Assembly (NCBI GenBank): GCA_013003675.1
Contig: JABDIP010000553.1
Coordinates: forward strand, 1 to 7,531
Source of the DNA: Inquilinus sp.
Lineage (GTDB): Bacteria > Pseudomonadota > Alphaproteobacteria > DSM-16000 > Inquilinaceae
DNA: 7,531 bases
Reading direction: 5' to 3'
The position numbers and the translations under genes were made by a program. The notes beneath the pieces were generated by a model, which did not search any database, was not told the origin of the DNA, and saw only the letters and a list, made by a program, of their open reading frames with translations. Shown piece by piece: positions 1 through 6,486 of this stretch (the stretch's first letter is position 1; each line of letters starts with the position of its first letter).

Positions 1-496
1 GGAAGAAGTCGGACAGGTTGAGTTCGGTCGTCGTGCCCGGCTGCACGCAGACGGCGGCCCCGTCGAGTTCCAGCGCGCTGGACACGCCGAGCGCCTTGGG
101 CACCATGAAGCCCTGACCGTCATAGAACGTCACGCCGGCGAAGTTCAGACCCAGCGAGGTATCGCGGGTGAGAGTCCAGGTCGTGTTGCGCGACAGGATA
201 TCGACCTCGCCCGACTGCAACGCGGTGAAGCGCTGCTGGGCGGTCAGCGGTGTGTATTGCACCTTGTCCGCGTCGCCGATCACGGCGGCGGCAAGGGCTC
301 TGCAGACATCGACGTCGAGTCCGGACCACTTGCCCTCGCTGTCCGGGTTGGAGAACCCGGCCAGACCGGTGCTGACGCCGCAATGCAGAATTCCGCGCGC
401 CTTGATGGCGTCCAGGGTCTCCCCTGCCGTCGCCGGAAGCGCGAAGCCAGCGATGGCGACGGCAGTGCCGGCGGCGAGAATGTGTTTCAGGTTCAT
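1..496 (-). CDS. aapJ: General L-amino-acid ABC transporter periplasmic binding protein, AapJ type (partial, N-terminal half)
   Basis: Reading leftward from an ATG at 496-494 gives about 165 residues without a stop before the window edge; the family is usually near 340 aa, so about half is present. Residues 1-24 are a Sec signal peptide (MNLKHI start, hydrophobic stretch, cleavage likely after ALPATA). The mature part opens with ETLDAIKARGILHCGVS, followed by GLAGFSNPD, GLDVDVCRALAAAV, LTAQQRFTALQSGEVDIL and RNTTWTLTRD, a signature of the AapJ/BztA group within bacterial solute-binding family 3. Such proteins capture L-amino acids in the periplasm and pass them to the AapQMP membrane complex, whose genes would lie further left. 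A Shine-Dalgarno-like AGGGAAG lies just upstream of the ATG on the minus strand, supporting this start. The gene is divergent from metC, an arrangement I recall from other alphaproteobacteria. The family is clear; the exact symbol is less so. Confidence 0.9.
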   Translation of the reverse strand, partial: MNLKHILAAGTAVAIAGFALPATAGETLDAIKARGILHCGVSTGLAGFSNPDSEGKWSGLDVDVCRALAAAVIGDADKVQYTPLTAQQRFTALQSGEVDILSRNTTWTLTRDTSLGLNFAGVTFYDGQGFMVPKALGVSSALELDGAAVCVQPGTTTELNLSDFF

Positions 497-758
497 GATG
501 GCTTCCCTATGACTGTGATTGCCTCCGAACGCTTGGTGCGTCCTGGTCCTGGAGTTGTAGCAAGGATTTGGCCTGGAATTGAAGCGATTGGTTGGGACAA
601 TCGACTCCAGATCGAGGGAAAAACGGCCCGATCCGGCGGCAAACCGCGGAAAATTGGCGCATTTCAGAGTTCCGCATCGTCCAAATTAGGATTTGACCCC
701 GGCGCCGGCCGTGCCAAAGATGCCGCCGTTTCAGCCAAAAACCGGGGCGGCCAAAACG
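497..758. promoter_or_regulatory. Divergent intergenic region between aapJ and metC
   Basis: This 262-nt stretch separates two divergent start codons and so must hold the promoters of both transcription units, including the six-gene run to the right. It is less GC-rich than the flanking genes, especially around 560-700. I could not pick convincing -35/-10 pairs on either strand, and I saw no riboswitch fold that I could support, although metC makes a methionine-pathway riboswitch worth testing. The only clear signal is the AGGGAAG ribosome-binding site serving the minus-strand gene. The promoter assignment rests on gene layout alone. Confidence 0.4.
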
Positions 759-1964
759 ATGGCGAAGAAGACCAGTGACCTGCGGCCGGATACCGTGGCC
801 ACCCACGCCGGGCTGCGGCCTTGGGAGAACCATGGCATCGTCAACCCGCCCGTCTATCACGCCTCGACCATCCTCTATCCGACCGTCGCCGAGCTGAAAG
901 GCCGCGCCGGACGGAAGTTCGAGAAGGGCGTCTATACCTACGGCCGGGCCGGCACGCCGACCAGCGAGCCGCTGGAAGAGGCGGTGGCGGCGCTGGAAGG
1001 CGGTTTCGGCGCCGTCGTCACTTCATCAGGCCTGTCGGCGGTGACGGTGGCGCTGATGGCGCATCTGGCCGCCGGCGACCATTTGCTGATGGTCGACAGC
1101 GTTTATGGACCGACCAGGAACTTCTGCGACAAGGTGCTGAAACGCTTCGGCGTCGAGACCACCTACTACGACCCGCTGGTCGGCGCCGGCATCGACGCGC
1201 TGATCCGCGACAACACTCGCGTCGTCTATCTGGAATCGCCGGGCTCGCACACCTTCGAGATCCAGGACGTGCCGGCGATCGCCGCCGCCGCAAGGGCTCG
1301 CGGGGCGGCGACGATCATCGACAATACCTGGGGGACGCCGCTGTTCCTCAAGCCCTTCGCGCTGGGGGTGGACGTCTCGGTCCACGCCGCGACCAAATAT
1401 ATCGTCGGCCATTCCGACGCGATGATGGGCATGGTGGTCTGCGCCGACGAGGCCGGCTACCGCCGGGTGAAGGGCTGCGCCTACGATTTCGGCCAATGCG
1501 CCGGGCCTGACGATGTGTATCTGGCGCTGCGCGGACTCCGCACCATGCCGGTCCGGCTGCGCCGGCATCAGGAGAGCGCGCTCGTGGTCGCCCGCTGGCT
1601 GCAGGGGCGGCCGGAAGTGGCGAGAATTCTGCACCCGGCGCTGGAAGACGACCCCGGCCACGCCTTGTGGCGCCGCGATTTCACCGGCGCCTGCGGGCTG
1701 TTCGGCGTGCTGCTGCACCCGGTTCCGCCCGCCGCCCTGGCGGCGATGCTGGACGAGATGGAGCTTTTCCACATGGGCTATAGCTGGGGCGGCTACGAGA
1801 GCCTGGCGGTGCCCTACGACCCCCGCCCAATCCGTACCGCCACCGGCTGGGACGAGCCGGGCCAGCTGGTCCGGCTGCATATCGGGCTGGAGGATACGGC
1901 CGACCTGATCGACGATCTGGGACGCGGACTCGATCGCCTGACGGCCGCCGCCAAGGCCGGTTGA
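759..1964 (+). CDS. metC: Cystathionine beta-lyase (PLP-dependent)
   Basis: A 401-aa protein of the Cys/Met metabolism PLP-dependent family, close to the usual 390-400 aa. The enzyme cleaves L-cystathionine to homocysteine, pyruvate and ammonia in methionine synthesis, in the cytoplasm. Visible landmarks: DTVATHAGLRP near the N-terminus, phosphate-contacting YGR at 61-63 within YTYGRAGTPT, TSSGLSA from residue 88, Asp188 in IIDNTWGTPLF (pyridine-nitrogen contact), and the Schiff-base lysine Lys213 in ATKYIVGHSD. The C-terminal SWGGYESL and VRLHIGLED are typical of MetC. I chose the ATG at 759 because homologues begin shortly before the DTVATHAG segment and GGGGCGG lies 8 nt upstream. In-frame starts at 720 (ATG) and 693 (TTG) would add up to 22 residues with poorer upstream sites. 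It is first in a plus-strand run, with hisI starting 6 nt after its stop. Other gamma-family members (MetB, MetZ) are less likely given the overall MetC-like sequence. Confidence 0.93.
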   Translation: MAKKTSDLRPDTVATHAGLRPWENHGIVNPPVYHASTILYPTVAELKGRAGRKFEKGVYTYGRAGTPTSEPLEEAVAALEGGFGAVVTSSGLSAVTVALMAHLAAGDHLLMVDSVYGPTRNFCDKVLKRFGVETTYYDPLVGAGIDALIRDNTRVVYLESPGSHTFEIQDVPAIAAAARARGAATIIDNTWGTPLFLKPFALGVDVSVHAATKYIVGHSDAMMGMVVCADEAGYRRVKGCAYDFGQCAGPDDVYLALRGLRTMPVRLRRHQESALVVARWLQGRPEVARILHPALEDDPGHALWRRDFTGACGLFGVLLHPVPPAALAAMLDEMELFHMGYSWGGYESLAVPYDPRPIRTATGWDEPGQLVRLHIGLEDTADLIDDLGRGLDRLTAAAKAG

Positions 1965-1970
1965 ACGGTC

Positions 1971-2357
1971 ATGGATGCGCTGTGGAATGCCCTGAAGCCG
2001 GATCGCGACGGCCTGGTTGCCGCGATCGCCCAGCAGCACGACACCGGCGAGGTGCTGATGCTGGCCTGGATGAACCGGGAGTCGATCGCCGAGACGTTGA
2101 GGACCGGCCGCGTCTGCTATTGGTCGCGCTCGCGCGCTGCGCTGTGGCGCAAGGGCGAGAAATCCGGACAGATCCAACGGCTCGTCGAGATGCGGCTCGA
2201 CTGCGACGGCGACAGCGTGCTGTTGCTGGTCGACCAGACCGGCGTCGCCTGCCACACCGGCCGGCGGAGCTGCTTCTACCGGGCGGTTCGCGACGGCGAT
2301 CTGATCGAGATCGCGGCAATCGAGCGCGACCCGACGGACCTCTATGGTCATTCCTAG
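1971..2357 (+). CDS. hisI: Phosphoribosyl-AMP cyclohydrolase
   Basis: A 128-aa stand-alone HisI, catalysing hydrolytic opening of the adenine ring of phosphoribosyl-AMP, the third step of histidine biosynthesis. All hallmark residues are present: LMLAWMN at 29-35, WRKGEKSG at 59-66, the Asp-Cys-Asp-x-Asp metal site at 77-81, and GVACHTGRRSCFYR with Cys94 and Cys101. The three cysteines (78, 94, 101) keep the 16 and 7 residue spacing of the zinc site in the structurally characterised archaeal enzyme, and Asp77/79/81 correspond to its magnesium site. There is no HisE domain, so the pyrophosphohydrolase must be encoded elsewhere, as is common in alphaproteobacteria. The start ATG lies 6 nt after the metC stop, with only a weak upstream ribosome-binding site, suggesting coupling. 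Its last 14 nt overlap the start of modA in another frame. Confidence 0.96.
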   Translation: MDALWNALKPDRDGLVAAIAQQHDTGEVLMLAWMNRESIAETLRTGRVCYWSRSRAALWRKGEKSGQIQRLVEMRLDCDGDSVLLLVDQTGVACHTGRRSCFYRAVRDGDLIEIAAIERDPTDLYGHS

Positions 2358-3138
2358 AATAATCCTTCTGACGGCGGCGCTGTTGGCCGCCCCGTCCCTG
2401 GCGCCGACTATGGCCGCTGGCGCCGAGGTCACGGTGTTCGCCGCCGCCAGCCTGACCGAGTCGATGACCGCGGCGGCCGAGGCCTATGCCGCAGAGACCG
2501 GCACCACCGTCGCGGTCTCATTCGCCAGCTCGTCGTCCCTGGCGCGCCAGATCGAGAATGGCGCTCCGGCGGATGTGTTCGTCTCCGCCAACGCGGATTG
2601 GATGGGCCGCCTCGACTCCGCCGGTCTGCTGGTGCCGGGCAGTCGGGAGAACCTGCTGCGAAACCGGCTGGCGCTGGTGGCGCCGACGGATGCCGTCGGC
2701 AAGTCGACCGTGGACGCCGGGCTCGACCTGCCCCGATTGCTCGGCGACGGGCGGCTGGCCGTCGGCGATCCCGACCACGTGCCGGCCGGGCATTACGCCA
2801 GGGCCGCACTGCAATCCCTCGGATTGTGGCGGGTCGCCGAGCCGCGCCTGGCCCGAGCCGGCAATGTGCGGGCCGCGCTGGTGCTGGTGGCCCGCGGCGA
2901 GGTGCCGCTCGGCATCGTCTATGCCACCGACGCGGCGGCGAGCGACCGGGTCGATATCGTCGGCCTGTTCCCCGCCGACAGCCACCCGCCGATCGTCTAT
3001 CCGGCGGCGCTGACCCTGGGCGCCGGCGACGCGGCAGGGGCCTTTCTCCGCTATCTGACCGGTGCCGAGGCGCGGCGGATCTTCGTCGCGCACGGTTTCG
3101 AAATCTTCGTCGAGGCGCCCGGTGATCGACCCTCTTGA
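2344..3138 (+). CDS. modA: Molybdate ABC transporter periplasmic binding protein
   Basis: A 264-aa molybdate-binding protein. Residues 1-26 form a Sec signal peptide (hydrophobic IILLTAALLAA core, cleavage near MAAGA), after which the mature protein starts with EVTVFAAASLTESM. Ligand-binding landmarks of ModA are visible: Ser36 in FAAASLTE, the serine cluster 62-65 in FASSSSLARQI, the GAPADVFVSAN segment, VPAGHYARAAL (backbone-amide ligand region), NVRAALVLVARGEVPLGIVY, and Tyr193 of that last motif, matching the conserved oxyanion-binding tyrosine. It should bind molybdate or tungstate in the periplasm and deliver it to ModBC. The start ATG lies inside the 3' end of hisI (14-nt overlap), and the end overlaps modB by 17 nt, so the genes are probably translationally coupled. 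Length is in the normal range. A role in sulfate or thiosulfate transport is unlikely given the ModA-type motifs and the linked MOP-domain ATPase. Confidence 0.94.
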   Translation: MVIPRIILLTAALLAAPSLAPTMAAGAEVTVFAAASLTESMTAAAEAYAAETGTTVAVSFASSSSLARQIENGAPADVFVSANADWMGRLDSAGLLVPGSRENLLRNRLALVAPTDAVGKSTVDAGLDLPRLLGDGRLAVGDPDHVPAGHYARAALQSLGLWRVAEPRLARAGNVRAALVLVARGEVPLGIVYATDAAASDRVDIVGLFPADSHPPIVYPAALTLGAGDAAGAFLRYLTGAEARRIFVAHGFEIFVEAPGDRPS

Positions 3139-3808
3139 GGCGGAGGCGCTGGCGCTCAGCCTGCGGGTCGCCGCCTGGAGCGTGCTGTGCAGCCTGCCGG
3201 TCGGTTTGGCCACCGCCTATCTGCTGGCGCGGTTCGACTTCTGGGGCAAGACGGCGCTCGACGGCCTGGTCCACCTGCCGCTGGTGGTGCCGCCGGTGGT
3301 GGTCGGCTATCTGCTGCTGGTGGCGCTGGGGCGGCGGGGCGTGGTCGGCGGCTGGCTCTACGACAGTTTCGGCGTCACCATCGCCTTCACCTGGCAGGGC
3401 GCGGCGATCGCCGCGGCGGTGATGGCCTTCCCGCTGATGGTCCGCGCGATGCGGCTGTCCCTGGAAGCGGTCGATACGCGGCTGGAGGCGGCGGCGCGGA
3501 CGCTCGGCGCCGGCCGGTTGCGGGTCTTCGCCACCGTCACCCTGCCTTTGATGGCGCCGGGCATCCTGACCGGCGCGGTGCTTGCCTTCGCCCGCAGCCT
3601 GGGCGAGTTCGGCGCGACCATCACCTTCGTCTCCAACATCCCCGGCGAGACCCGCACTCTGCCCCTCGCCCTCTACACCGCGACACAGCTTCCCGATGGC
3701 GAGGCGCTGGCGGCGCGGTTGGCCGTCATCGCCATCGTCCTGGCCCTGGCCGCCCTGTTCGCGTCGGAAATCCTGGCCCGGGCGGTGAAACGCCGGATCG
3801 GGCCGTGA
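3122..3808 (+). CDS. modB: Molybdate ABC transporter permease
   Basis: A 228-aa inner-membrane permease, close to the usual ModB length of about 229 aa. The protein shows about five hydrophobic segments: roughly residues 9-35, 49-69, 85-105, 133-157 and 197-220. The EAA cytoplasmic loop that docks onto the ATPase begins at Glu122 (EAAARTLGAGR) and runs into TLPLMAPGIL, followed by the conserved FARSLGEFGAT. PLVVPPVVVGYLLL at 53-66 is typical of molybdate permeases. I chose the GTG at 3122 because VIDPLEAEALALSLRVA aligns with normal ModB N-termini and a GAGG motif lies 6 nt upstream. An in-frame GTG at 3062 would add 20 residues of basic, serine-rich sequence lying wholly within modA and is rejected. 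It overlaps modA by 17 nt and modC by 4 nt. Confidence 0.94.
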   Translation: MIDPLEAEALALSLRVAAWSVLCSLPVGLATAYLLARFDFWGKTALDGLVHLPLVVPPVVVGYLLLVALGRRGVVGGWLYDSFGVTIAFTWQGAAIAAAVMAFPLMVRAMRLSLEAVDTRLEAAARTLGAGRLRVFATVTLPLMAPGILTGAVLAFARSLGEFGATITFVSNIPGETRTLPLALYTATQLPDGEALAARLAVIAIVLALAALFASEILARAVKRRIGP

Positions 3809-4920
3809 GCACGCTCGAACTCGACGTCCGCACCCGGCTCGGCGCCTTCGGCCTGGAGGCGGCGTTCGCGGCGCCGGCCACCGGGATCACCTGCCTGTTC
3901 GGCCGCTCCGGGGCCGGCAAGACGACGCTGATCAACATCCTGGCCGGTCTGCTGCGACCGTCGTCCGGGCGGGTCGCGCTGGGCGACGAAGTGCTGTTCG
4001 ACTCCGCCCGCGGCATCGACGTGCCGCCCGAGCGCCGGGGGTTCGGCTATGTCTTCCAGGAGGGCCGGCTGTTCCCGCACATGACCGTCCGGCGTAACCT
4101 GCTCTATGGGGCCAACCGCCAGCCGGCGGCGGGACGCCAACGGCGCCTGGACCACGCCGTCGATCTGCTGGCCATCGAGCCCCTGCTGGAGCGCCGGCCG
4201 CGCGACCTGTCCGGCGGCGAGAAACAGCGGGTGGCGATCGGCCGGGCGTTGATGACCGCGCCCCGGCTGCTGCTGATGGACGAGCCGCTGGCCGCCCTCG
4301 ACCCCGGGCTGAAGGCGGAGATCCTGCCCTATATCGAGCGGCTGCGGGATATCGAGGGGGTGCCGATCGTCTATGTCACCCACACGATCGAGGAGATCGT
4401 CCGGCTGGCGACGACGCTGGTGCTGGTCTCCGACGGCGAGGTCGCCGCCGTCGGCGCCGTCGACGAACTGATGAACCGCCTCGATCTTCGGCCGTTGACC
4501 GGCCGCTACGAGGCCGGCGCGGTGATCGAGACAATCGTCGCCGAACAGGAGGCGGACGGGCTGACCGCCCTCACCTTCGCCGGCGGGACGCTGCTGGTGC
4601 CGCGCATCGAGGCGGAGGTCGGAACGCCGCTGCGGGTCCGGGTGCGGGCCCGCGACGTGTCGCTGTCGCTGACCGCGCCGCCGGATATCAGCATCCTCAA
4701 CGCCTTTCCCGGCGAGGTCCGCGAGGTCGGTCCGGTCGACGGTGCGCTGCAGGACATCGGCGTCGACATCGGCGTGCCGCTATGGTCGCGGGTCACCGCC
4801 CGCTCGGCGGCGCGGCTCGAGCTCCGCCCCGGCCGGCGGGTGGTCGCCCTGGTCAAGGCGGTCGCCATCGATCGCCACAGCTTCGGCGGCGTCCGCGACA
4901 GGCCGCTGACCGGGCCCTGA
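3805..4920 (+). CDS. modC: Molybdate ABC transporter ATP-binding protein with C-terminal MOP domain
   Basis: A 371-aa ABC ATPase that powers molybdate import through ModB. Walker A GRSGAGKTT is at 33-41, the Q-loop glutamine is in GYVFQEGRLFPHM, the signature LSGGEKQRVAIGRAL starts at 135, Walker B LLLMDEPLAALD has Asp159 and Glu160, and the switch histidine is His193 in VTHTIEE. The C-terminal part, about residues 290-360, is a molybdate-binding MOP/TOBE domain (VRVRARDVSLSL, SILNAFPGEV, then VVALVKAVAIDRHSF), which distinguishes ModC from most other importer ATPases and can act as a substrate sensor. The GTG start at 3805 overlaps the modB stop by 4 nt (GTGA), a classic coupling junction. 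Length agrees with the family (about 350-370 aa). I see no ModE gene or recognisable ModE operator in the window. Confidence 0.95.
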   Translation: MSTLELDVRTRLGAFGLEAAFAAPATGITCLFGRSGAGKTTLINILAGLLRPSSGRVALGDEVLFDSARGIDVPPERRGFGYVFQEGRLFPHMTVRRNLLYGANRQPAAGRQRRLDHAVDLLAIEPLLERRPRDLSGGEKQRVAIGRALMTAPRLLLMDEPLAALDPGLKAEILPYIERLRDIEGVPIVYVTHTIEEIVRLATTLVLVSDGEVAAVGAVDELMNRLDLRPLTGRYEAGAVIETIVAEQEADGLTALTFAGGTLLVPRIEAEVGTPLRVRVRARDVSLSLTAPPDISILNAFPGEVREVGPVDGALQDIGVDIGVPLWSRVTARSAARLELRPGRRVVALVKAVAIDRHSFGGVRDRPLTGP

Positions 4921-4928
4921 GCGCCGAC

Positions 4929-5879
4929 ATGGCCTGCACCATCGAGTGGAACACGCTGTCGACCGCCGGTTGGCAGGAGCGTGCCGGGCGAATCCGCCGA
5001 TTCCCACTGCTCCAGGATCTGGCCTATGCCAGGGCGATGCGCGCCAGCCGGCAGCTATCCGCACGCTGGGGCCTGATCCGCATAGACGGCGCCGAGGCCG
5101 GCTTGGCTCAGATGCTGGAGGCGCGGCTGTTCGGCGAGGCGATCCACCTGCTGACTCTCGACCGCGGGCCGGTCTGGTTCGAGGGGTATGGCGGCCTCGA
5201 CCACTGGCGCGCGTTCGCCGCCGCCTTCGCCGAGCGGTTTCCGCGCCGGATCGGCCGCCGCCGCCGCTTCCTGCCGGAACTCGAGGATACGCCGGCGGCG
5301 CGCGACCTGCTGGTCGCGGCCGGTTTCCATCGGCAGGCGGGCGTGCCCGGCTACCAGACCCTGTGGCTCGACTTGACGCCCGGCCTCGACGCCTTGCGCG
5401 CCGGGCTGAAGCAGAAATGGCGCAACACGCTGAACCGGGCGGAGCGGCACGACTTGGCCGTGCAGAACGACGAGGGCAGAGGGATCCTGCCCTGGGTGCT
5501 CGCCCGCTATGCCGCCGACCGCAAGGCGCGCGGCTATCCCGGTCCCGCTCCCGGTTTTCTGCGGGCGCTGGGGGGCGCCTTCGCGCCGGAGGGCCGCCTG
5601 CTGATCCTGACCGCCGCCAAGGACCGGCCGGTGGTGGCGGCGGTCGTGCTCGTGCTGCACGGCACCGCCGCGACCTACCAGATCGGCTGGAGCAGCGAGC
5701 AGGGCCGCCGGCTCGGCGCCCCTTCCCTGCTGCTGTGGCGGGCCGTCGAAGGACTGAAGGCCCGCGGCATCCGCGATTTCGACCTGGGCGGCGTGAACGA
5801 CCGCGACGCCGCCGGGGTCAAGGCGTTCAAGGCCGGTCTCGGCGGCCGCGAGGTGCGGCTGGTCGGGCAGTATGGCTAG
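4929..5879 (+). CDS. FemAB/GNAT-like acyltransferase of unknown substrate
   Basis: A 316-aa soluble protein with a tandem-GNAT, FemAB-like architecture. Two signatures support this: LKQKWRNTLNRAERHDL (about 160-176), the Lys/Arg-rich helix of the FemAB and Acetyltransf_6 (BioF2-like) families, and the closing block IRDFDLGGVND (281-291) followed by GVKAFKAGLGG (296-306), the familiar D-x-GG plus F-K-x-x-x-GG ending. YQIGWSSEQGR (250-260) and LLLWRAVEGLKARG also fit. The family transfers aminoacyl or acyl groups, for example to peptidoglycan precursors or envelope molecules; the substrate here cannot be read from sequence. There is no signal peptide or membrane segment. I chose the ATG at 4929, 8 nt after modC, because an in-frame GTG at 4782 would add 49 basic, low-complexity residues that only shadow modC. 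It is last in the run, and a displaced tRNA fragment follows 20 nt after its stop. Its presence behind modC is unexplained. Confidence 0.82.
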   Translation: MACTIEWNTLSTAGWQERAGRIRRFPLLQDLAYARAMRASRQLSARWGLIRIDGAEAGLAQMLEARLFGEAIHLLTLDRGPVWFEGYGGLDHWRAFAAAFAERFPRRIGRRRRFLPELEDTPAARDLLVAAGFHRQAGVPGYQTLWLDLTPGLDALRAGLKQKWRNTLNRAERHDLAVQNDEGRGILPWVLARYAADRKARGYPGPAPGFLRALGGAFAPEGRLLILTAAKDRPVVAAVVLVLHGTAATYQIGWSSEQGRRLGAPSLLLWRAVEGLKARGIRDFDLGGVNDRDAAGVKAFKAGLGGREVRLVGQYG

Positions 5880-5898
5880 CGGGGTGGACCGTTGTGGG

Positions 5899-5924
5899 TT
5901 GGCACGCCCGGCAGGTTTCGAACC
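5899..5924 (-). repeat. Displaced 3' end of tRNA-Arg, probable attachment-site copy
   Basis: This 26-nt stretch matches 7349-7374, the last part of the intact tRNA-Arg gene (CCA end, acceptor strand and part of the T arm), at 24 of 26 positions and in the same orientation. The differences are at 5904 (A versus G) and 5916 (T versus A). Similarity stops abruptly after 5924, inside the T arm, so no complete tRNA can form. The copies are 1450 nt apart and on the side of the tRNA 3' end, exactly what integration of a mobile element at a tRNA 3' end leaves behind. It would be the distal attachment site. That sequence match is seen directly; the integration history is inference. Confidence 0.75.
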
Positions 5925-5934
5925 GAGTGGCGTG

Positions 5935-6077
5935 ATGAGCGACGATCGGCGGGCGCCCTGTCCGCTGCTACGCGGGCTGACCAGTTCCTAGGCCGGGGTC
6001 ATTACGCCGGCGCGGCCGTTTGGCGCGAGATCATGGCGGCGGTCGAGGAACGGTTGAGGGACAAGCCGGACGTGAAT
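5935..6077 (+). pseudogene. Decayed small ORF with a helical W-x-x-I motif
   Basis: An ATG at 5935 begins MSDDRRA but runs into a TAG at 5989. Switching frame by one near 5955-5965 continues as ATRADQFLGRG and then AGAAVWREIMAAVEE, ending near DKPDVN at about 6077. The second part has the pattern of small alphaproteobacterial hypothetical proteins of about 50-70 aa (A-x2-A-x2-F-L-x-R-G, then A-x-x-W-x-x-I-x-x-A-x-E), which I recall but cannot name. The split across two frames suggests a frameshifted remnant. The open frame alone could start at 5892 and run to 6149, giving 85 residues, but its N-terminus would overlap the tRNA fragment. Function unknown and low certainty. Confidence 0.3.
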
Positions 6078-6486
6078 CCACGCCTCGAGCAGCACGGCGC
6101 CGAGCGGCATCGACGCTGCCGGGAACACGTGCCGGCTGTTGCTGCATGATCCAAGTCAACGCCCTTGTGAACGCTCCCCGCTATGAGAAATTAGCAGTGT
6201 TGTCAGTGGATCAGGTCGCGGCCGATCATCCTGATTTGATGGTGAAGGATTTGGGTGCCCCGCGCCGATTGGTCGAAAGCCTAGTCGGCTGACTTCGGCG
6301 TTCTCCGGGCTTTGATTCAGCCCGATCGGTTGCACCGTTGCCGTCAACCGCAGTGTACCGACGCCGGCGAACAATGAAGGGTGTACGTCTCCCAGATCGG
6401 GTGGATCGCCCGTCCACAGCAAGCGGCCGGTGGCAGGGCCGAGTCTCGAACCGGCATGTTGAATCTATAAATGGAAATTCAAGACG
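6078..6486. other. Gene-poor stretch upstream of the orphan gene
   Basis: About 400 nt with no gene I can support. GC falls sharply near 6180-6240 (28 of 60 bases in the line I counted). A 48-codon open frame starts at an ATG at 6146 and ends at 6292 (MIQVNALVNAPRYEK at its start, ADHPDLMVKDLGAP inside), but it lacks a ribosome-binding site and matches nothing I recognise. CGGGCT and AGCCCG at 6306-6324 form a 6-bp hairpin without a T-tract. At 6431-6452 a short sequence again resembles a tRNA 3' end. Just before the orphan gene, TATAAA at 6466-6471 could be a -10 box, but it would leave a very short leader and I see no good -35. Confidence 0.4.

Noticed and set aside
1026..2432. Long open frame on the minus strand (468 codons) across metC and hisI
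   Set aside because: It is antisense to two genes with unmistakable motifs, is rich in Arg/Gln/Ala repeats typical of GC-rich shadow frames, and has no recognisable domain.
3187..3804. Upstream extension of the modC frame back to 3187
   Set aside because: The extra 206 residues lie wholly within modB, are low-complexity Arg/Gly/Pro-rich, and ModC homologues begin near the GTG at 3805.
6306..6324. Hairpin CGGGCT/AGCCCG considered as a terminator
   Set aside because: Only six base pairs and no T-tract on either strand.
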